Source: RGIG1934 sp045122895
Lineage (GTDB): Bacteria > Bacillota > Clostridia > Lachnospirales > Lachnospiraceae
Assembly: GCA_045122895.1 (NCBI GenBank)
Contig: JBGVIE010000063.1
Location: 1 to 64,000, forward strand
Direction of reading: 5' to 3'
DNA: 64,000 nt
Position 1 is the stretch's first letter; each line of letters begins with the position of its first letter. A program made the translations under genes and the position numbers. This document shows, piece after piece, positions 1 through 8,349 of this stretch. A model generated the notes under the pieces. It was not told the origin of the DNA. It made no database searches and worked only from the letters and a program-made list of their open reading frames with translations.

Positions 1-669
1 ATGTCCTGTTTCAGCCGCTGTTATAGCAATCGATATAGTCTCAAGGTCACGCATCTCTCCGACAAGAATAACATCCGGATCCTCTCGAAGAACAGCCCTA
101 AGTGCATTGGCATAAGACATAGTATCAAGTCCAACCTCTCTTTGGTTAACCATGGAATTCTTATGCATATGTAAGTACTCGATAGGATCTTCCATTGTAA
201 CCACATGACAGTTAAGATTTGTATTAATCAAATCTATAATAGAAGCAAGCGTTGTTGACTTACCACTACCTGTAGGTCCTGTTACCAGCACAAGTCCTCT
301 CTTTCTCTTATATAACTCCTGAACAGCAAGAGGTACACCAAGTGAATCCGGATTTGGAATCTGAGTACCAACCACACGGAGTGCAGCCGCTGCTGAACCA
401 CGCTGTCTAAATACATTGACACGGTAACGGCCAATCGCAGGAATAGAAATAGAAAAATCGACTTCACCATACTCTTCGTAGATTTCTCTATGTCGTCTGT
501 CAAGAATACTGTCAATAAGCGAATCTGTATCTTCCGGCATAAGTCTTGGATAATCCATGCTGATAAGCACACCATTAACTCTCATCTTAGGCGGAACACC
601 TACAGTAATATGCACATCGGATGCGTTATTATCCGCTGCAATTTGCAATAATTCTTCAATTGTTATCAT
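1..669 (-). CDS. pilT: Type IV pilus retraction ATPase PilT, 3' end cut by window edge
   Basis: PilT-family hexameric ATPase that powers depolymerisation of type IV pili at the inner face of the membrane. The visible 223 residues start MITIEELLQIA and carry the family's DVHIT opening, a Walker A GPTGSGKST at about residues 131-139, the Asp box around VTMEDPIEY and the Walker B stretch REDPDVILVGEMRD near 195-208. The reading frame is open to base 1, so the C-terminal third, including the AIRAG-type motif, is outside the window. GGAGG lies six bases before the ATG. It follows pilB with a 65-base gap and is probably in the same operon. The start context and motifs make the call firm; only PilT versus a PilU-like paralogue is open. 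Confidence 0.93.
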   Translation of the reverse strand, partial: MITIEELLQIAADNNASDVHITVGVPPKMRVNGVLISMDYPRLMPEDTDSLIDSILDRRHREIYEEYGEVDFSISIPAIGRYRVNVFRQRGSAAAALRVVGTQIPNPDSLGVPLAVQELYKRKRGLVLVTGPTGSGKSTTLASIIDLINTNLNCHVVTMEDPIEYLHMHKNSMVNQREVGLDTMSYANALRAVLREDPDVILVGEMRDLETISIAITAAETGH

Positions 670-734
670 ATTTTCCTCCATCCCGGAGCACGTATATAAT
701 ACGCATAATGCTCCATTTAATTATCTATACTTTT

Positions 735-2447
735 TTATTCAGATTCGTAAGAAATCTTTAATGCTTCTTTAAACGATGTGATGCCTTCTATACAAAGTCT
801 TACAGCACTGTCCCTAAGTGTATGCATACCCTCAGAAACAGCCTGTTTCTTAATCTCATCCGCTTTAGCTCCTGATGCTATCTTAACTCTTAGACTGTTA
901 GTAACCGGCATAATCTCATATACACCGATTCGTCCCGAATACCCGGTACCATTACATGCATCACATCCACATGGTTCATATATAAGTAAATCCTCTGCAG
1001 TATTCATTCCAAGAAGTCTCTTCTCTTCTTCATCAGCAAATTTAGCCTTCTTACACTCTGTACAAAGTCTTCTCACAAGACGTTGTGCAATAACTCCTAC
1101 TAAAGAATCGCCAACAAGGTAATCTTCAATACCCATATCAATAAGACGGGTAACCGTACTGGCAGTACCGTTTGTATGTAGTGTACTAACAACCAAGTGA
1201 CCTGTAATAGCTGCCTTAACAGCAATCCCCGCAGTCTCACCGTCTCGGATCTCACCGATCATAATAATATCCGGATCCTGACGAAGAATAGATCTTAGGG
1301 CACTGGCGAATGTAAGTCCGGCCTTTGCATTAACATGCACCTGATTGATACCATCAAGATCCGCTTCCACAGGGTCTTCTACTGTGATGATGTTAACATC
1401 TTCAGTATTAAGCTCACTAAGTGCAGTATAGAGTGTAGTAGACTTACCACTACCTGTAGGTCCTGTTACAAGGATGATTCCATGCGGATTCTTAAGAATT
1501 CTTTCGAACTTAATCATCTCTTCTTCGCTAAAACCAAGATTCTTCTTATCACGTGTAAGATTCTCCTTGTTAGTCATACGCATTACGACTTTCTCACCAT
1601 GAACCGTAGGAAGAATAGATACACGGACATCATAATCCATACGGTCAACAGTGATAGCGATACGACCATCCTGTGGCTTTCTCTTCTCTGAGATATCCAT
1701 ACCACCGATAATCTTTATTCTGGCAACGATAGCAGGCATAAGCTCAATATCATAATTCATAACCTGAACTAAAGAACCGTCGATACGATATCTTACCCGG
1801 ACTTCGAACTCAAGTGCTTCGATATGAATATCACTGGCTCTTCTTCTGACAGACTGTTCAAGTATAGAGTTGACAAGCTGAACGATAGGTGAATTATCTA
1901 CTTCATTCTCCTTAGCAGCATTCTCTTCATCAATGGAATTGATTGCTATCTTATCCTTCTCACGATCCTTACGATACTGTTCGGCTGCTGCCATAGCCTG
2001 TTTTGCACCAAAGAACTTATCCAACTGCTGGTTAATCTGTGCCTTCGTACTAAGAACAGGTTCAACCTGTGTATTAGTAATGATGGCAATATCATCAATA
2101 GCCACAATATCCATCGGGTCTGCCATCGCAACACGTAAAATATTAGGCACAAGAGTGTCATAACCGATAGGAATAAGACAGTTCTTCTTCATAAACTGTT
2201 CTGTAAGAAGAGTTACCATCTCCTCTTCAATCTTAATTCTTCTAAGATCAACATACTCAATTCCAAGCTGATCACAAAGAACATCGATAATAATCTTTTC
2301 TTCAACGTATCCTAAATCAATGAGGGTCTCACCAAGCTTAGTTCCTCTGGTCTTCTGTTCTGCAAGAGCAGTAGTCAACTGCTCCTGTGTAAGAAACCCC
2401 TTCTCAATAAGACAATCGCCTAATTTAATCTTTCCAATTCTTGCCAT
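735..2447 (-). CDS. pilB: Type IV pilus extension ATPase PilB (GspE/PulE family)
   Basis: 570-residue cytoplasmic assembly ATPase of type IV pili. Residues 1-150 form the MshEN/GspE-N region, here a plausible nucleotide-sensing domain. The ATPase core has Walker A GPTGSGKST at 329-337 and Walker B RQDPDIIMIGE near 389-399. The zinc tetracysteine of PilB/GspE proteins is visible as CTEC at 462-465 and CGCDAC at 493-498. Length is normal for the family. The gene directly precedes pilT, the classical extension/retraction pair. A plausible extended -10 (TGaTAAAAT, 2483-2491, minus strand) lies just upstream, and GAGGA stands before the ATG. Such pili serve adhesion or DNA uptake in Clostridia. 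GspE of a type II secretion system is the alternative, unlikely next to PilT. Confidence 0.93.
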   Translation of the reverse strand: MARIGKIKLGDCLIEKGFLTQEQLTTALAEQKTRGTKLGETLIDLGYVEEKIIIDVLCDQLGIEYVDLRRIKIEEEMVTLLTEQFMKKNCLIPIGYDTLVPNILRVAMADPMDIVAIDDIAIITNTQVEPVLSTKAQINQQLDKFFGAKQAMAAAEQYRKDREKDKIAINSIDEENAAKENEVDNSPIVQLVNSILEQSVRRRASDIHIEALEFEVRVRYRIDGSLVQVMNYDIELMPAIVARIKIIGGMDISEKRKPQDGRIAITVDRMDYDVRVSILPTVHGEKVVMRMTNKENLTRDKKNLGFSEEEMIKFERILKNPHGIILVTGPTGSGKSTTLYTALSELNTEDVNIITVEDPVEADLDGINQVHVNAKAGLTFASALRSILRQDPDIIMIGEIRDGETAGIAVKAAITGHLVVSTLHTNGTASTVTRLIDMGIEDYLVGDSLVGVIAQRLVRRLCTECKKAKFADEEEKRLLGMNTAEDLLIYEPCGCDACNGTGYSGRIGVYEIMPVTNSLRVKIASGAKADEIKKQAVSEGMHTLRDSAVRLCIEGITSFKEALKISYESE

Positions 2448-2577
2448 AATACACTTCCTCTTTCACTCTCTATATAAACACTATTTTATCATTAAATCAT
2501 CAATAAATAAAGTGTTTTTTGTATATTTTACCTTACACCCCCTCTACTTTTTAACTGTTTTTCAAAAATGTGCACAA

Positions 2578-2991
2578 CTAAAACTTGTCCTTAAGTCCCT
2601 CATACTCTTTAAGTATAAATTTCATCGCATCATCATTTCCACACAAATTATCTGGATGGTAAATTTTTAGCAAGTCTCTGTATCTTTTCTTTAACGACAT
2701 TATGTCCTGAACTCCCAGAAAAAACATTCCCGATGTAATACCTTCCTTATCCATACTTGCCATCTTCTTATCAAAAATAAGTTGTTCCCTTCTAAGGTCA
2801 TCCCATTCCTTCGACAGATGTATTGCTTCCTTCTGAAGCAGTTTAAGTTGCGTATCATACAATAACTTCTTCTGTTCTAGTCTCCTCTCTTCCTGTTGTA
2901 TCTTTTCCTTAACCCTTTTCTTCTCCGCTTCGAACTTTGCACGTTCACGTTCTAATTCAATTTCTCTTTGAATAAGTTCCAGTTCCTTCAC
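2578..2991 (-). CDS. Small coiled-coil protein with C-terminal J-domain-like segment
   Basis: 137-residue protein. The first ~90 residues are almost entirely Glu/Lys/Arg/Gln-rich heptads, a long coiled coil. The last ~40 residues contain MSLKKRYRDLLKIYHPDN, which resembles the helix II-HPD loop of a J domain, then a helix-III-like end. A J domain stimulates Hsp70 ATPase through its HPD tripeptide, so this may be a DnaK co-chaperone or adaptor, though helix I is not recognisable and the function is inferred only. The frame is open to 3048, but a GGGAGG with five-base spacing precedes the GTG at 2991, so that start was chosen. It lies 28 bases after the SigK-like gene and is probably co-transcribed with it, which hints at a sporulation link. 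Confidence 0.6.
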   Translation of the reverse strand: MKELELIQREIELERERAKFEAEKKRVKEKIQQEERRLEQKKLLYDTQLKLLQKEAIHLSKEWDDLRREQLIFDKKMASMDKEGITSGMFFLGVQDIMSLKKRYRDLLKIYHPDNLCGNDDAMKFILKEYEGLKDKF

Positions 2992-3019
2992 TTTTACCTC
3001 CCGCAAAACACACGTCCAC

Positions 3020-3655
3020 TCATTCCGAATATCTATTATAGTAAGCATCTCTCATTTTTTCAATAGCCTTCTTCTCAATTCTGCTTACATAACTCCTGCT
3101 TATATTAAGAACCCTGCCAACCTCTTTTTGTGTAAGCTCCTTCCTGTTCCAAAGTCCATATCTCAATTTAAGTACTATTTTTTCCCTTTCCGTCAAAACG
3201 TCTGCAAGCTTTTCCCTTAGCCATCTTTCATCTTCACTATCCTCATAGAGTTTTTCCACACTATCATCATCAGAACAATACACATCCAGTATTTTAACCT
3301 CATTACCTTCTTTATCTATCCCAACCGGTTGATTTAGAGAAACCTCATACGCGTATTTGCGCTCATTTCTATACATCATAAGAATTTCATTTTCTATGCA
3401 TCGTGATACATATGTTACGACTCTATTTCCTTTTGACAAATCAAAGGTATCTATTCCCTTTATAAGCCCTATTGTTCCAACAGATATAAGTTCGTTTATA
3501 TCTCTTCCATTTACGGCATATTTCTTCGCTATATGTGCTACCAGTCTTAGATTTCTGAGAACAAGTACTTTTCTCGCCTCCGTATCTCCATCCTTTAGCT
3601 TTTCAAGATATTTCATCTCTTCTTCAGGTTCAAGAGGTTCCATAAATGTCTGCAT
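3020..3655 (-). CDS. sigK: Sporulation sigma factor, SigK-like
   Basis: Sigma-70 family protein closest in pattern to late mother-cell SigK. It has the region 2 stretch LVAHIAKKYAVNGRDINELI, then GTIGLIKGIDTF, the region 2.4 helix with RCIENEILM, and region 4 with a helix-turn-helix (LTQKEVGRVLNISRSYVSRIE). From the ATG at 3655 it is 211 residues and begins almost directly with the conserved PLEPEEEMKYLEKL segment, so the inhibitory pro-sequence of Bacillus pro-SigK is absent or very short, as in some Clostridia. No Shine-Dalgarno is visible for any upstream ATG; the frame is open to 3685, but that start lies on a terminator hairpin. SigE or another RpoD-like sporulation factor is the alternative. 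Its presence suggests a spore-forming ancestry. Confidence 0.8.
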   Translation of the reverse strand: MQTFMEPLEPEEEMKYLEKLKDGDTEARKVLVLRNLRLVAHIAKKYAVNGRDINELISVGTIGLIKGIDTFDLSKGNRVVTYVSRCIENEILMMYRNERKYAYEVSLNQPVGIDKEGNEVKILDVYCSDDDSVEKLYEDSEDERWLREKLADVLTEREKIVLKLRYGLWNRKELTQKEVGRVLNISRSYVSRIEKKAIEKMRDAYYNRYSE

Positions 3656-3718
3656 AAAAAAGCACCATATAACTATTTTTACCATTATATGATAAAAACG
3701 ATTATTTGGTGCTTTTCC
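3656..3718 (-). terminator. Hairpin with T-run between trhP and sigK
   Basis: On the minus strand, directly after the trhP stop, AAAAGCACCA (3708-3717) can pair with TGGTGCTTTT (3658-3667) as ten perfect base pairs, extended by four more after one mismatch. The downstream arm runs into six T. It reads as an intrinsic terminator with an unusually long loop of about 30 bases. The loop contains the putative sigK promoter. Confidence 0.55.
3684..3710 (-). promoter_or_regulatory. Candidate SigK-type promoter of sigK
   Basis: Minus strand: ACC at 3710-3708, 16 bases, then CATATAAT at 3691-3684. This fits the published SigK pattern (AC, 16-17 bases, CATAnnnTA) and would mean auto-activation, as known for Bacillus sigK. 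It lies within the loop of the preceding gene's terminator. Transcription would start near 3677, about 20 bases before the chosen ATG. Inference from pattern only. Confidence 0.4.
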
Positions 3719-3720
3719 TA

Positions 3721-4956
3721 TTAATCTTCTTTTCTTCTTAAAATATCGTATTTTTCAGCCGGTACGGAAAGCTTAACATAAAGAACTTCCTTTGGATGCG
3801 GGGCACTGTCTCTACTCTCTCCATCCTCTGTATATATAGCTTCAACCATAACCTGGATATTCTCTCCGGAAGGCTTCATAATCTCCATACTTTCTCCTAC
3901 AGAGAATTTATTACGCTGCTCAATCCTGCACAAACCATCCTTAACCTCTGACACTATTCCAAGATAAGTATATTCCTTCACATATGTGTTGCTGTCATAA
4001 ATCTGTGTATTTTCATCTGGTTTTCCAAAGAAAAATCCTGTCGTATACTGTCTGTAAGTACACTTTGCAATTTCAGACTTGTAGAAATCAATTCTACTTC
4101 TGTATAATTCCTCACTCTTAAGGCAGTCATCAATCGCCATCCTGTATGTCCTCGCAACAGTTGCGACATAAAGAGCTGTTTTCATACGCCCTTCAATCTT
4201 GAGACTGTCAATACCTGCATCAAGTATTTCCGGAATATGTTCTATCATACATAAATCCTTTGAATTAAAGATATATGTTCCTCTTTCATTCTCATAGACA
4301 GGCATATACTCACCCGGTCTTGACTCCTCCATCACAGCATATTTCCATCTGCACGGATGTGTACATGCCCCTCTGTTCGCATCTCTTCCCGCCATAAAAC
4401 TGCTAAGCAGACATCTTCCTGAATACGAAATACACATAGCTCCATGAATAAATGTCTCAATCTCAAGATCATCAGGTATATTATCTCTGATTTCTCTAAT
4501 CTCTTTAAGAGATAATTCTCTCGCAGATACTACTCTTTTAGCGCCGAGACTGTGCCAGAACATGTACGTTCCGTAGTTGGTATTATTCGCCTGTGTACTG
4601 ATATGAAGTTCCATATCCGGAAGCACTTCTTTTGCTATTGTAAACACCGCCGGATCAGCGATAATAAGTGCGTCCGGTTTTATTTCCTTAAGCTCCTCAA
4701 AGTATTCTCTGACACCTTTCAAATCGCCATTATGTGCAATTATATTAGCCGTCACGTACACTTTTACATTATGTTTATGAGCAAAGGCAATTCCCTCTAT
4801 CATATCTTGTCTCGAAAAATTCTTTGCTTTTGCACGAAGACCATACGCCTGTCCGCCAATATAAACAGCATCGGCACCAAAAACAACCGCAGTCTTTAAT
4901 ACTTCCAGACTACTTGCAGGCACTAATAATTCCGGATATCTTCTCTCTCTACTCAT
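3721..4956 (-). CDS. trhP: U32-family tRNA uridine hydroxylation protein (TrhP/YrrO type)
   Basis: 411-residue U32 'peptidase' family protein. The family member TrhP acts in prephenate-dependent hydroxylation of wobble uridine (U34 to ho5U) in tRNA rather than as a protease. Seen here are the family N-terminus ELLVPASSLEVLKTAVVFGA, the cysteine motif RGACTHPCRWKY that holds an iron-sulfur or metal site with the nearby Cys of MCISYSGRCLL, and SLKIEGRMKT. The start at 4956 is preceded by AAGGAG with suitable spacing; the frame is open to 4977, but that would overlap trmR further. As chosen, it overlaps the trmR stop by eight bases. Bacillus subtilis has the same order (yrrM-yrrN-yrrO), so both genes likely make mo5U34 in sequence. 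Length matches YrrO rather than the shorter YrrN. Confidence 0.85.
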   Translation of the reverse strand: MSRERRYPELLVPASSLEVLKTAVVFGADAVYIGGQAYGLRAKAKNFSRQDMIEGIAFAHKHNVKVYVTANIIAHNGDLKGVREYFEELKEIKPDALIIADPAVFTIAKEVLPDMELHISTQANNTNYGTYMFWHSLGAKRVVSARELSLKEIREIRDNIPDDLEIETFIHGAMCISYSGRCLLSSFMAGRDANRGACTHPCRWKYAVMEESRPGEYMPVYENERGTYIFNSKDLCMIEHIPEILDAGIDSLKIEGRMKTALYVATVARTYRMAIDDCLKSEELYRSRIDFYKSEIAKCTYRQYTTGFFFGKPDENTQIYDSNTYVKEYTYLGIVSEVKDGLCRIEQRNKFSVGESMEIMKPSGENIQVMVEAIYTEDGESRDSAPHPKEVLYVKLSVPAEKYDILRRKED

Positions 4957-5605
4957 CACATTCTCCTTTATACACACTCATCGTAATACCATCACCTATT
5001 GGCACAATAGTCGTCTCTAACACATCAGAATGCTTAACCGCATACATATACTCACGCATTCTGGAATGTATCGTTCTGTTTCTTCTCTCAACACCATATC
5101 TTGATTCAATAAGTTCACCTTCCTGAAGGACATTATCAGAGATAAGCACAGCACCCTCTTCCATAAGATTCAGAAGATGTGGCAGAAAATTAATATATTG
5201 TGCTTTTGCCGCATCCATAAAAATGAAATCATATTTTTCCTTCAATGTAGGAAGTATTTCAAGCGCATCCCCTTCAATTAAAGTAATGACACCTTCTTTT
5301 CCTGCCTTTTTAAAATTCTCTCTGGCTATAGGTATTCTTTTGTCATAATTCTCAATAGTAGTAATTGTACTTCCCTTCGGAAGATGTTCACTCATTAAAA
5401 TAGCCGAATATCCGATGGCACATCCAAGCTCTAATACTCTTTTAGGCTTCTTTATCTCTAACATAACCTTCAAAAAGCTTTCCATCTCTTTACGGATAAT
5501 CGGCACATAAGTCTCATGTGCATGCTTTTCAATCTCCATACACACAGGACTGTTATCTTTTTCCAACGAGTGAATATAGGTAACTATTCTGTCGTTTACT
5601 ATCAT
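4949..5605 (-). CDS. trmR: tRNA 5-hydroxyuridine methyltransferase TrmR (YrrM-like O-methyltransferase)
   Basis: 218-residue SAM-dependent O-methyltransferase of the caffeoyl-CoA/catechol OMT superfamily. SAM motif I is visible as VLELGCAIGYSAILM and the metal-binding acid region as YDFIFMDAAKAQY. B. subtilis TrmR (YrrM) methylates ho5U34 of tRNA to mo5U34. Here the same gene sits immediately before the U32 hydroxylation gene and overlaps it by eight bases, which makes the tRNA substrate much more likely than a small-molecule catechol. AGGTGA precedes the ATG. An 11-base gap separates it from the MltG-like gene upstream, as with yrrL-yrrM in Bacillus. Confidence 0.85.
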   Translation of the reverse strand: MIVNDRIVTYIHSLEKDNSPVCMEIEKHAHETYVPIIRKEMESFLKVMLEIKKPKRVLELGCAIGYSAILMSEHLPKGSTITTIENYDKRIPIARENFKKAGKEGVITLIEGDALEILPTLKEKYDFIFMDAAKAQYINFLPHLLNLMEEGAVLISDNVLQEGELIESRYGVERRNRTIHSRMREYMYAVKHSDVLETTIVPIGDGITMSVYKGECDE

Positions 5606-5616
5606 ATATTCACCTT

Positions 5617-5997
5617 TTATTTCTTATTATTTGTATCAGTCTTTTTAGCTGATAAAATCTCAACAATTTCTTCCGGCGATGACGAAGTGTTTAACTTATA
5701 TTTTCCAGATTTGAATTTGCCTTCATAAAGATATGTCTGTAAAAAAAACACATACGAGTCATCAATTATCCCCTTCTCTTTAAGGAGCTTTGAGATGTCC
5801 ATTCTTGACATAGATTCCGAAATCGTAACTGATATATTCTTTCCCGGAGCTTCTTCATATCCTTTGTCCGTAAACACTTTTCTTCCAAATTCAAAACTCT
5901 TTGTACTTAATACAAAAAGCAAAGCTGCAATTATCAGACAGGTAACTAACTTGATTGTAAAGCTTGCAATTGTTTTAGATGTATTTCTAAGATTCAT
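5617..5997 (-). CDS. Membrane-anchored MltG-like N-terminal domain protein, no catalytic domain
   Basis: 126-residue protein with a single N-terminal membrane segment (about residues 15-32, LVTCLIIAALLFVLS). An extracytoplasmic part follows (VTISESMSRMDISKLLKEKG and later GKYKLNTSSSPEEIVEIL) that resembles the LysM-like subdomain in front of the YceG catalytic domain in the endolytic transglycosylase MltG. The catalytic domain with its Glu is completely missing; full MltG is about 330-390 residues. The position directly upstream of trmR equals yrrL (mltG) in B. subtilis, so this is probably a reduced orthologue. It cannot be a transglycosylase by itself. It may bind glycan or regulate. AGGAGG stands before the ATG. 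Confidence 0.65.
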   Translation of the reverse strand: MNLRNTSKTIASFTIKLVTCLIIAALLFVLSTKSFEFGRKVFTDKGYEEAPGKNISVTISESMSRMDISKLLKEKGIIDDSYVFFLQTYLYEGKFKSGKYKLNTSSSPEEIVEILSAKKTDTNNKK

Positions 5998-6026
5998 ATT
6001 TGTCTCCTCCTACAAATGCACACATT

Positions 6027-6359
6027 CTATAAGAAATTCAAATCCATATCGATATCTGCCATTATCGTAGCATTGACCTTCTGAATAACACGGCAAAGTG
6101 CAAGTTCGGCATCCAAAAAATTCTTAGCATCTTTATTCTCAAACACATCTCTAAAATCAGAAAACAATGCCTCTGTTTCCTGCTTAACATTGCCTCCATT
6201 TGAATGAATGGCAAAATTTCTTCTTCTATAATCATTAATTCTTACCATAAGAAATTCATCATCTTTAATCTTCTCATAGGTTTCCCTATAATTCTTATAG
6301 AATTTACTGTTTGTTAAACTCGCTGCAAGTTCTCTTGCTTTGCTATCTATATCGTACAT
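6027..6359 (-). CDS. YlbF/YmcA family protein
   Basis: 110-residue all-helical protein of the YlbF/YmcA (DUF964) group. The start MYDIDSKARELAASLTNSKFY and the helical body with RINDYRRRNF are typical of the family. In Bacillus YlbF, YmcA and YaaT form a complex that helps RNase Y maturation of mRNAs and affects competence, biofilm and sporulation. Here the gene sits directly behind RNase J, so a role in RNA decay is reasonable but inferred. GGAG precedes the ATG at moderate spacing. The 24-base gap to the rnj stop indicates one transcript. Confidence 0.75.
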   Translation of the reverse strand: MYDIDSKARELAASLTNSKFYKNYRETYEKIKDDEFLMVRINDYRRRNFAIHSNGGNVKQETEALFSDFRDVFENKDAKNFLDAELALCRVIQKVNATIMADIDMDLNFL

Positions 6360-6383
6360 ATCTGTAACTCCATTCTGTCCACA

Positions 6384-8057
6384 CTACTCGACTTCCATTA
6401 TTATCGGAAGTATCATAGGACTTCTCTTCATCTTCTTCCACAAGAAGTCACTAAGTGAATCCTTAACAACCATCTTAAGTTTTCCCCAGTCTGTGATGTT
6501 TTTCTCGAGGCACTCCATAACCGCGTCATCCACTACCTGTTTTGCTTCGTCAATAAGATTCTCTGATTCTCTCACATACACAAATCCTCTCGTAACAATA
6601 TCAGGTCCTGCAAGTAACTGGTTACTGTATTTCTCCAAGGTCATAACTACAATAATTATACCATTTTCTGCAAGATTCTGTCTGTCACGAAGAACGATGT
6701 TACCAACATCACCAACGCCAAGTCCATCTACAAGAATCGTTCCAACCGGAACCTTTTCCACCACTTTGGCTGACTGTTCTGACAAAGACAGGGCATCACC
6801 TGATGATAATACAAAGACATTATCCTTTGGAACCCCCATCTCCATAGCAAGCTCTGCATGTCTCTTTAAATGTCTGTATTCACCATGAAGCGGAATCGCA
6901 TACTTAGGTTTTACAAGGGAATAGATAAGCTTTATCTCCTCCTGGCATGCATGTCCTGACACGTGAGTATCTTCAAAGATAACATTCGCGCCTTTCATAG
7001 ATAATTCATTAATTACCCTCGATACTGCTTTTTCATTGCCTGGAATAGGAGTAGAGCTAAGTATTACTGTGTCTCCCGGCTTGATTGTAACCTTTCTGTG
7101 AACCGAGGCTGCCATTCTTGAAAGAGCTGCCATAGATTCACCCTGACTACCTGTTGTAATAAGAACAATCTTCTCATCCGGATAGTCTTTCATATTCTCA
7201 ATATCTATAAGTGTATGCTCCGGAATATTGATATAGCCAAGTTCATCAGCCGTATTGATTACATTCACCATGCTTCGTCCTTCGACTATAACCTTTCTTC
7301 CGTACTTGTAAGCTGAGTTGATAATCTGCTGAACTCTGTCCACATTAGATGCAAAAGTTGCAACAATTATTCTGTGGTCTGTATGTTCTGAAAAAATATG
7401 GTCGAAAGTCTTTCCCACTGTTTTCTCAGACATAGTAAAGCCAGGGCGTAGCACATTGGTACTGTCTGCCATAAGAGCAAGAACTCCCTTTTTACCAAGT
7501 TCACCAAATCTTGTTAAGTCAGTGGGTTCACCGAACACAGGCGTATAATCAATCTTAAAGTCACCTGTGTGAACTATTATTCCTGCCGGTGTATAAATAG
7601 CAAGTGCCGCCGCATCTGCAATACTGTGATTCACCTTAATAAACTCTACCCTGAAATCTCCAAGATTAATATATTGTCCATGCTTAACGACCTTTCTCTT
7701 AACACTCTTCATAAGGTTGTGTTCCTTAAGCTTCGTCTCGATAATACCCATTGTAAGCTTTGTAGCATAAATAGGTGCATTAATCTCTTTTAGCACATAT
7801 GGCAGCGAACCAATATGATCTTCATGACCATGAGTGATTACAAAGCCCTTTATCTTCTCAACATTATTCTTAAGATAAGTGATGTCCGGAATTACAAGGT
7901 CGATTCCAAGCATATCATCATCTGGGAATGATAAGCCACAATCAACCACGATAATGCTGTTATCATATTCAAATGCCGTAATGTTCATTCCGATCTGTTC
8001 CAAACCACCAAGTGGTATTATTTTCACTTTGGCATCTGCATTTATGTTGTTTTTCAA
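6384..8057 (-). CDS. rnj: Ribonuclease J
   Basis: 557-residue metallo-beta-lactamase/beta-CASP nuclease acting in 5'-3' exonucleolytic and endonucleolytic mRNA turnover and rRNA maturation. The zinc motif HGHEDHIGSLPY lies near residues 75-86. Further metal ligands appear in VNHSIADAAA and HTGDFKID; beta-CASP elements are GSQGE and the late HVSGHA and PLHGEYRHL histidine motifs. The C-terminal ~100 residues match the RNase J C-domain. The start is TTG at 8057 behind AGGAGG, and the protein begins with a short Asn/Lys-rich tail before KIIPLGGLEQIG. It lies downstream of the ireB-ruvX-DUF1292 genes in one minus-strand run. Whether this is RNase J1 or J2 cannot be said; only one copy is in the window. 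Confidence 0.95.
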   Translation of the reverse strand: MKNNINADAKVKIIPLGGLEQIGMNITAFEYDNSIIVVDCGLSFPDDDMLGIDLVIPDITYLKNNVEKIKGFVITHGHEDHIGSLPYVLKEINAPIYATKLTMGIIETKLKEHNLMKSVKRKVVKHGQYINLGDFRVEFIKVNHSIADAAALAIYTPAGIIVHTGDFKIDYTPVFGEPTDLTRFGELGKKGVLALMADSTNVLRPGFTMSEKTVGKTFDHIFSEHTDHRIIVATFASNVDRVQQIINSAYKYGRKVIVEGRSMVNVINTADELGYINIPEHTLIDIENMKDYPDEKIVLITTGSQGESMAALSRMAASVHRKVTIKPGDTVILSSTPIPGNEKAVSRVINELSMKGANVIFEDTHVSGHACQEEIKLIYSLVKPKYAIPLHGEYRHLKRHAELAMEMGVPKDNVFVLSSGDALSLSEQSAKVVEKVPVGTILVDGLGVGDVGNIVLRDRQNLAENGIIIVVMTLEKYSNQLLAGPDIVTRGFVYVRESENLIDEAKQVVDDAVMECLEKNITDWGKLKMVVKDSLSDFLWKKMKRSPMILPIIMEVE

Positions 8058-8073
8058 AATAAATCCTCCTCGT

Positions 8074-8349
8074 CTATACTAATTCGTCCTCTTCTTCTAA
8101 CAATTCTTTAAACACAAGTGTCACCGCATCTAATTCTTCGCCTTCATCGAGCATCTCATATACTGCTTCCTCGTCCTCAGGACCAGATATATCTTTAAAC
8201 ACAAAAGCTGTTACATCCTCTTCGCTTCCATCTTCATCTGTAACCAGAAGATAGTCTGTTCCGTTTATTCTTGTCTGTTCAAGTACATAAAAATCTACAT
8301 CAATTCCATCGTCTCCGGTAAAAGTAATTTTGTTTTCAAAAGTTTCCAT
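8074..8349 (-). CDS. DUF1292 family protein (YrzB-like)
   Basis: 91-residue, very acidic protein of the DUF1292 family: KITFTGDDGIDVDFYVLEQT, then NGTDYLLVTDED and a Glu/Asp-rich C-terminus. The function is unknown. The gene starts on the last base of the ruvX stop (TAATG overlap) and is the third member of the conserved order ireB-ruvX-DUF1292, the same as yrzL-yrrK-yrzB in B. subtilis. Confidence 0.8.
   Translation of the reverse strand: METFENKITFTGDDGIDVDFYVLEQTRINGTDYLLVTDEDGSEEDVTAFVFKDISGPEDEEAVYEMLDEGEELDAVTLVFKELLEEEDELV

Noticed and set aside
6340..6888. 182-codon plus-strand frame opposite the RNase J gene end
   Set aside because: Shadow frame of the real rnj gene without initiation signals.
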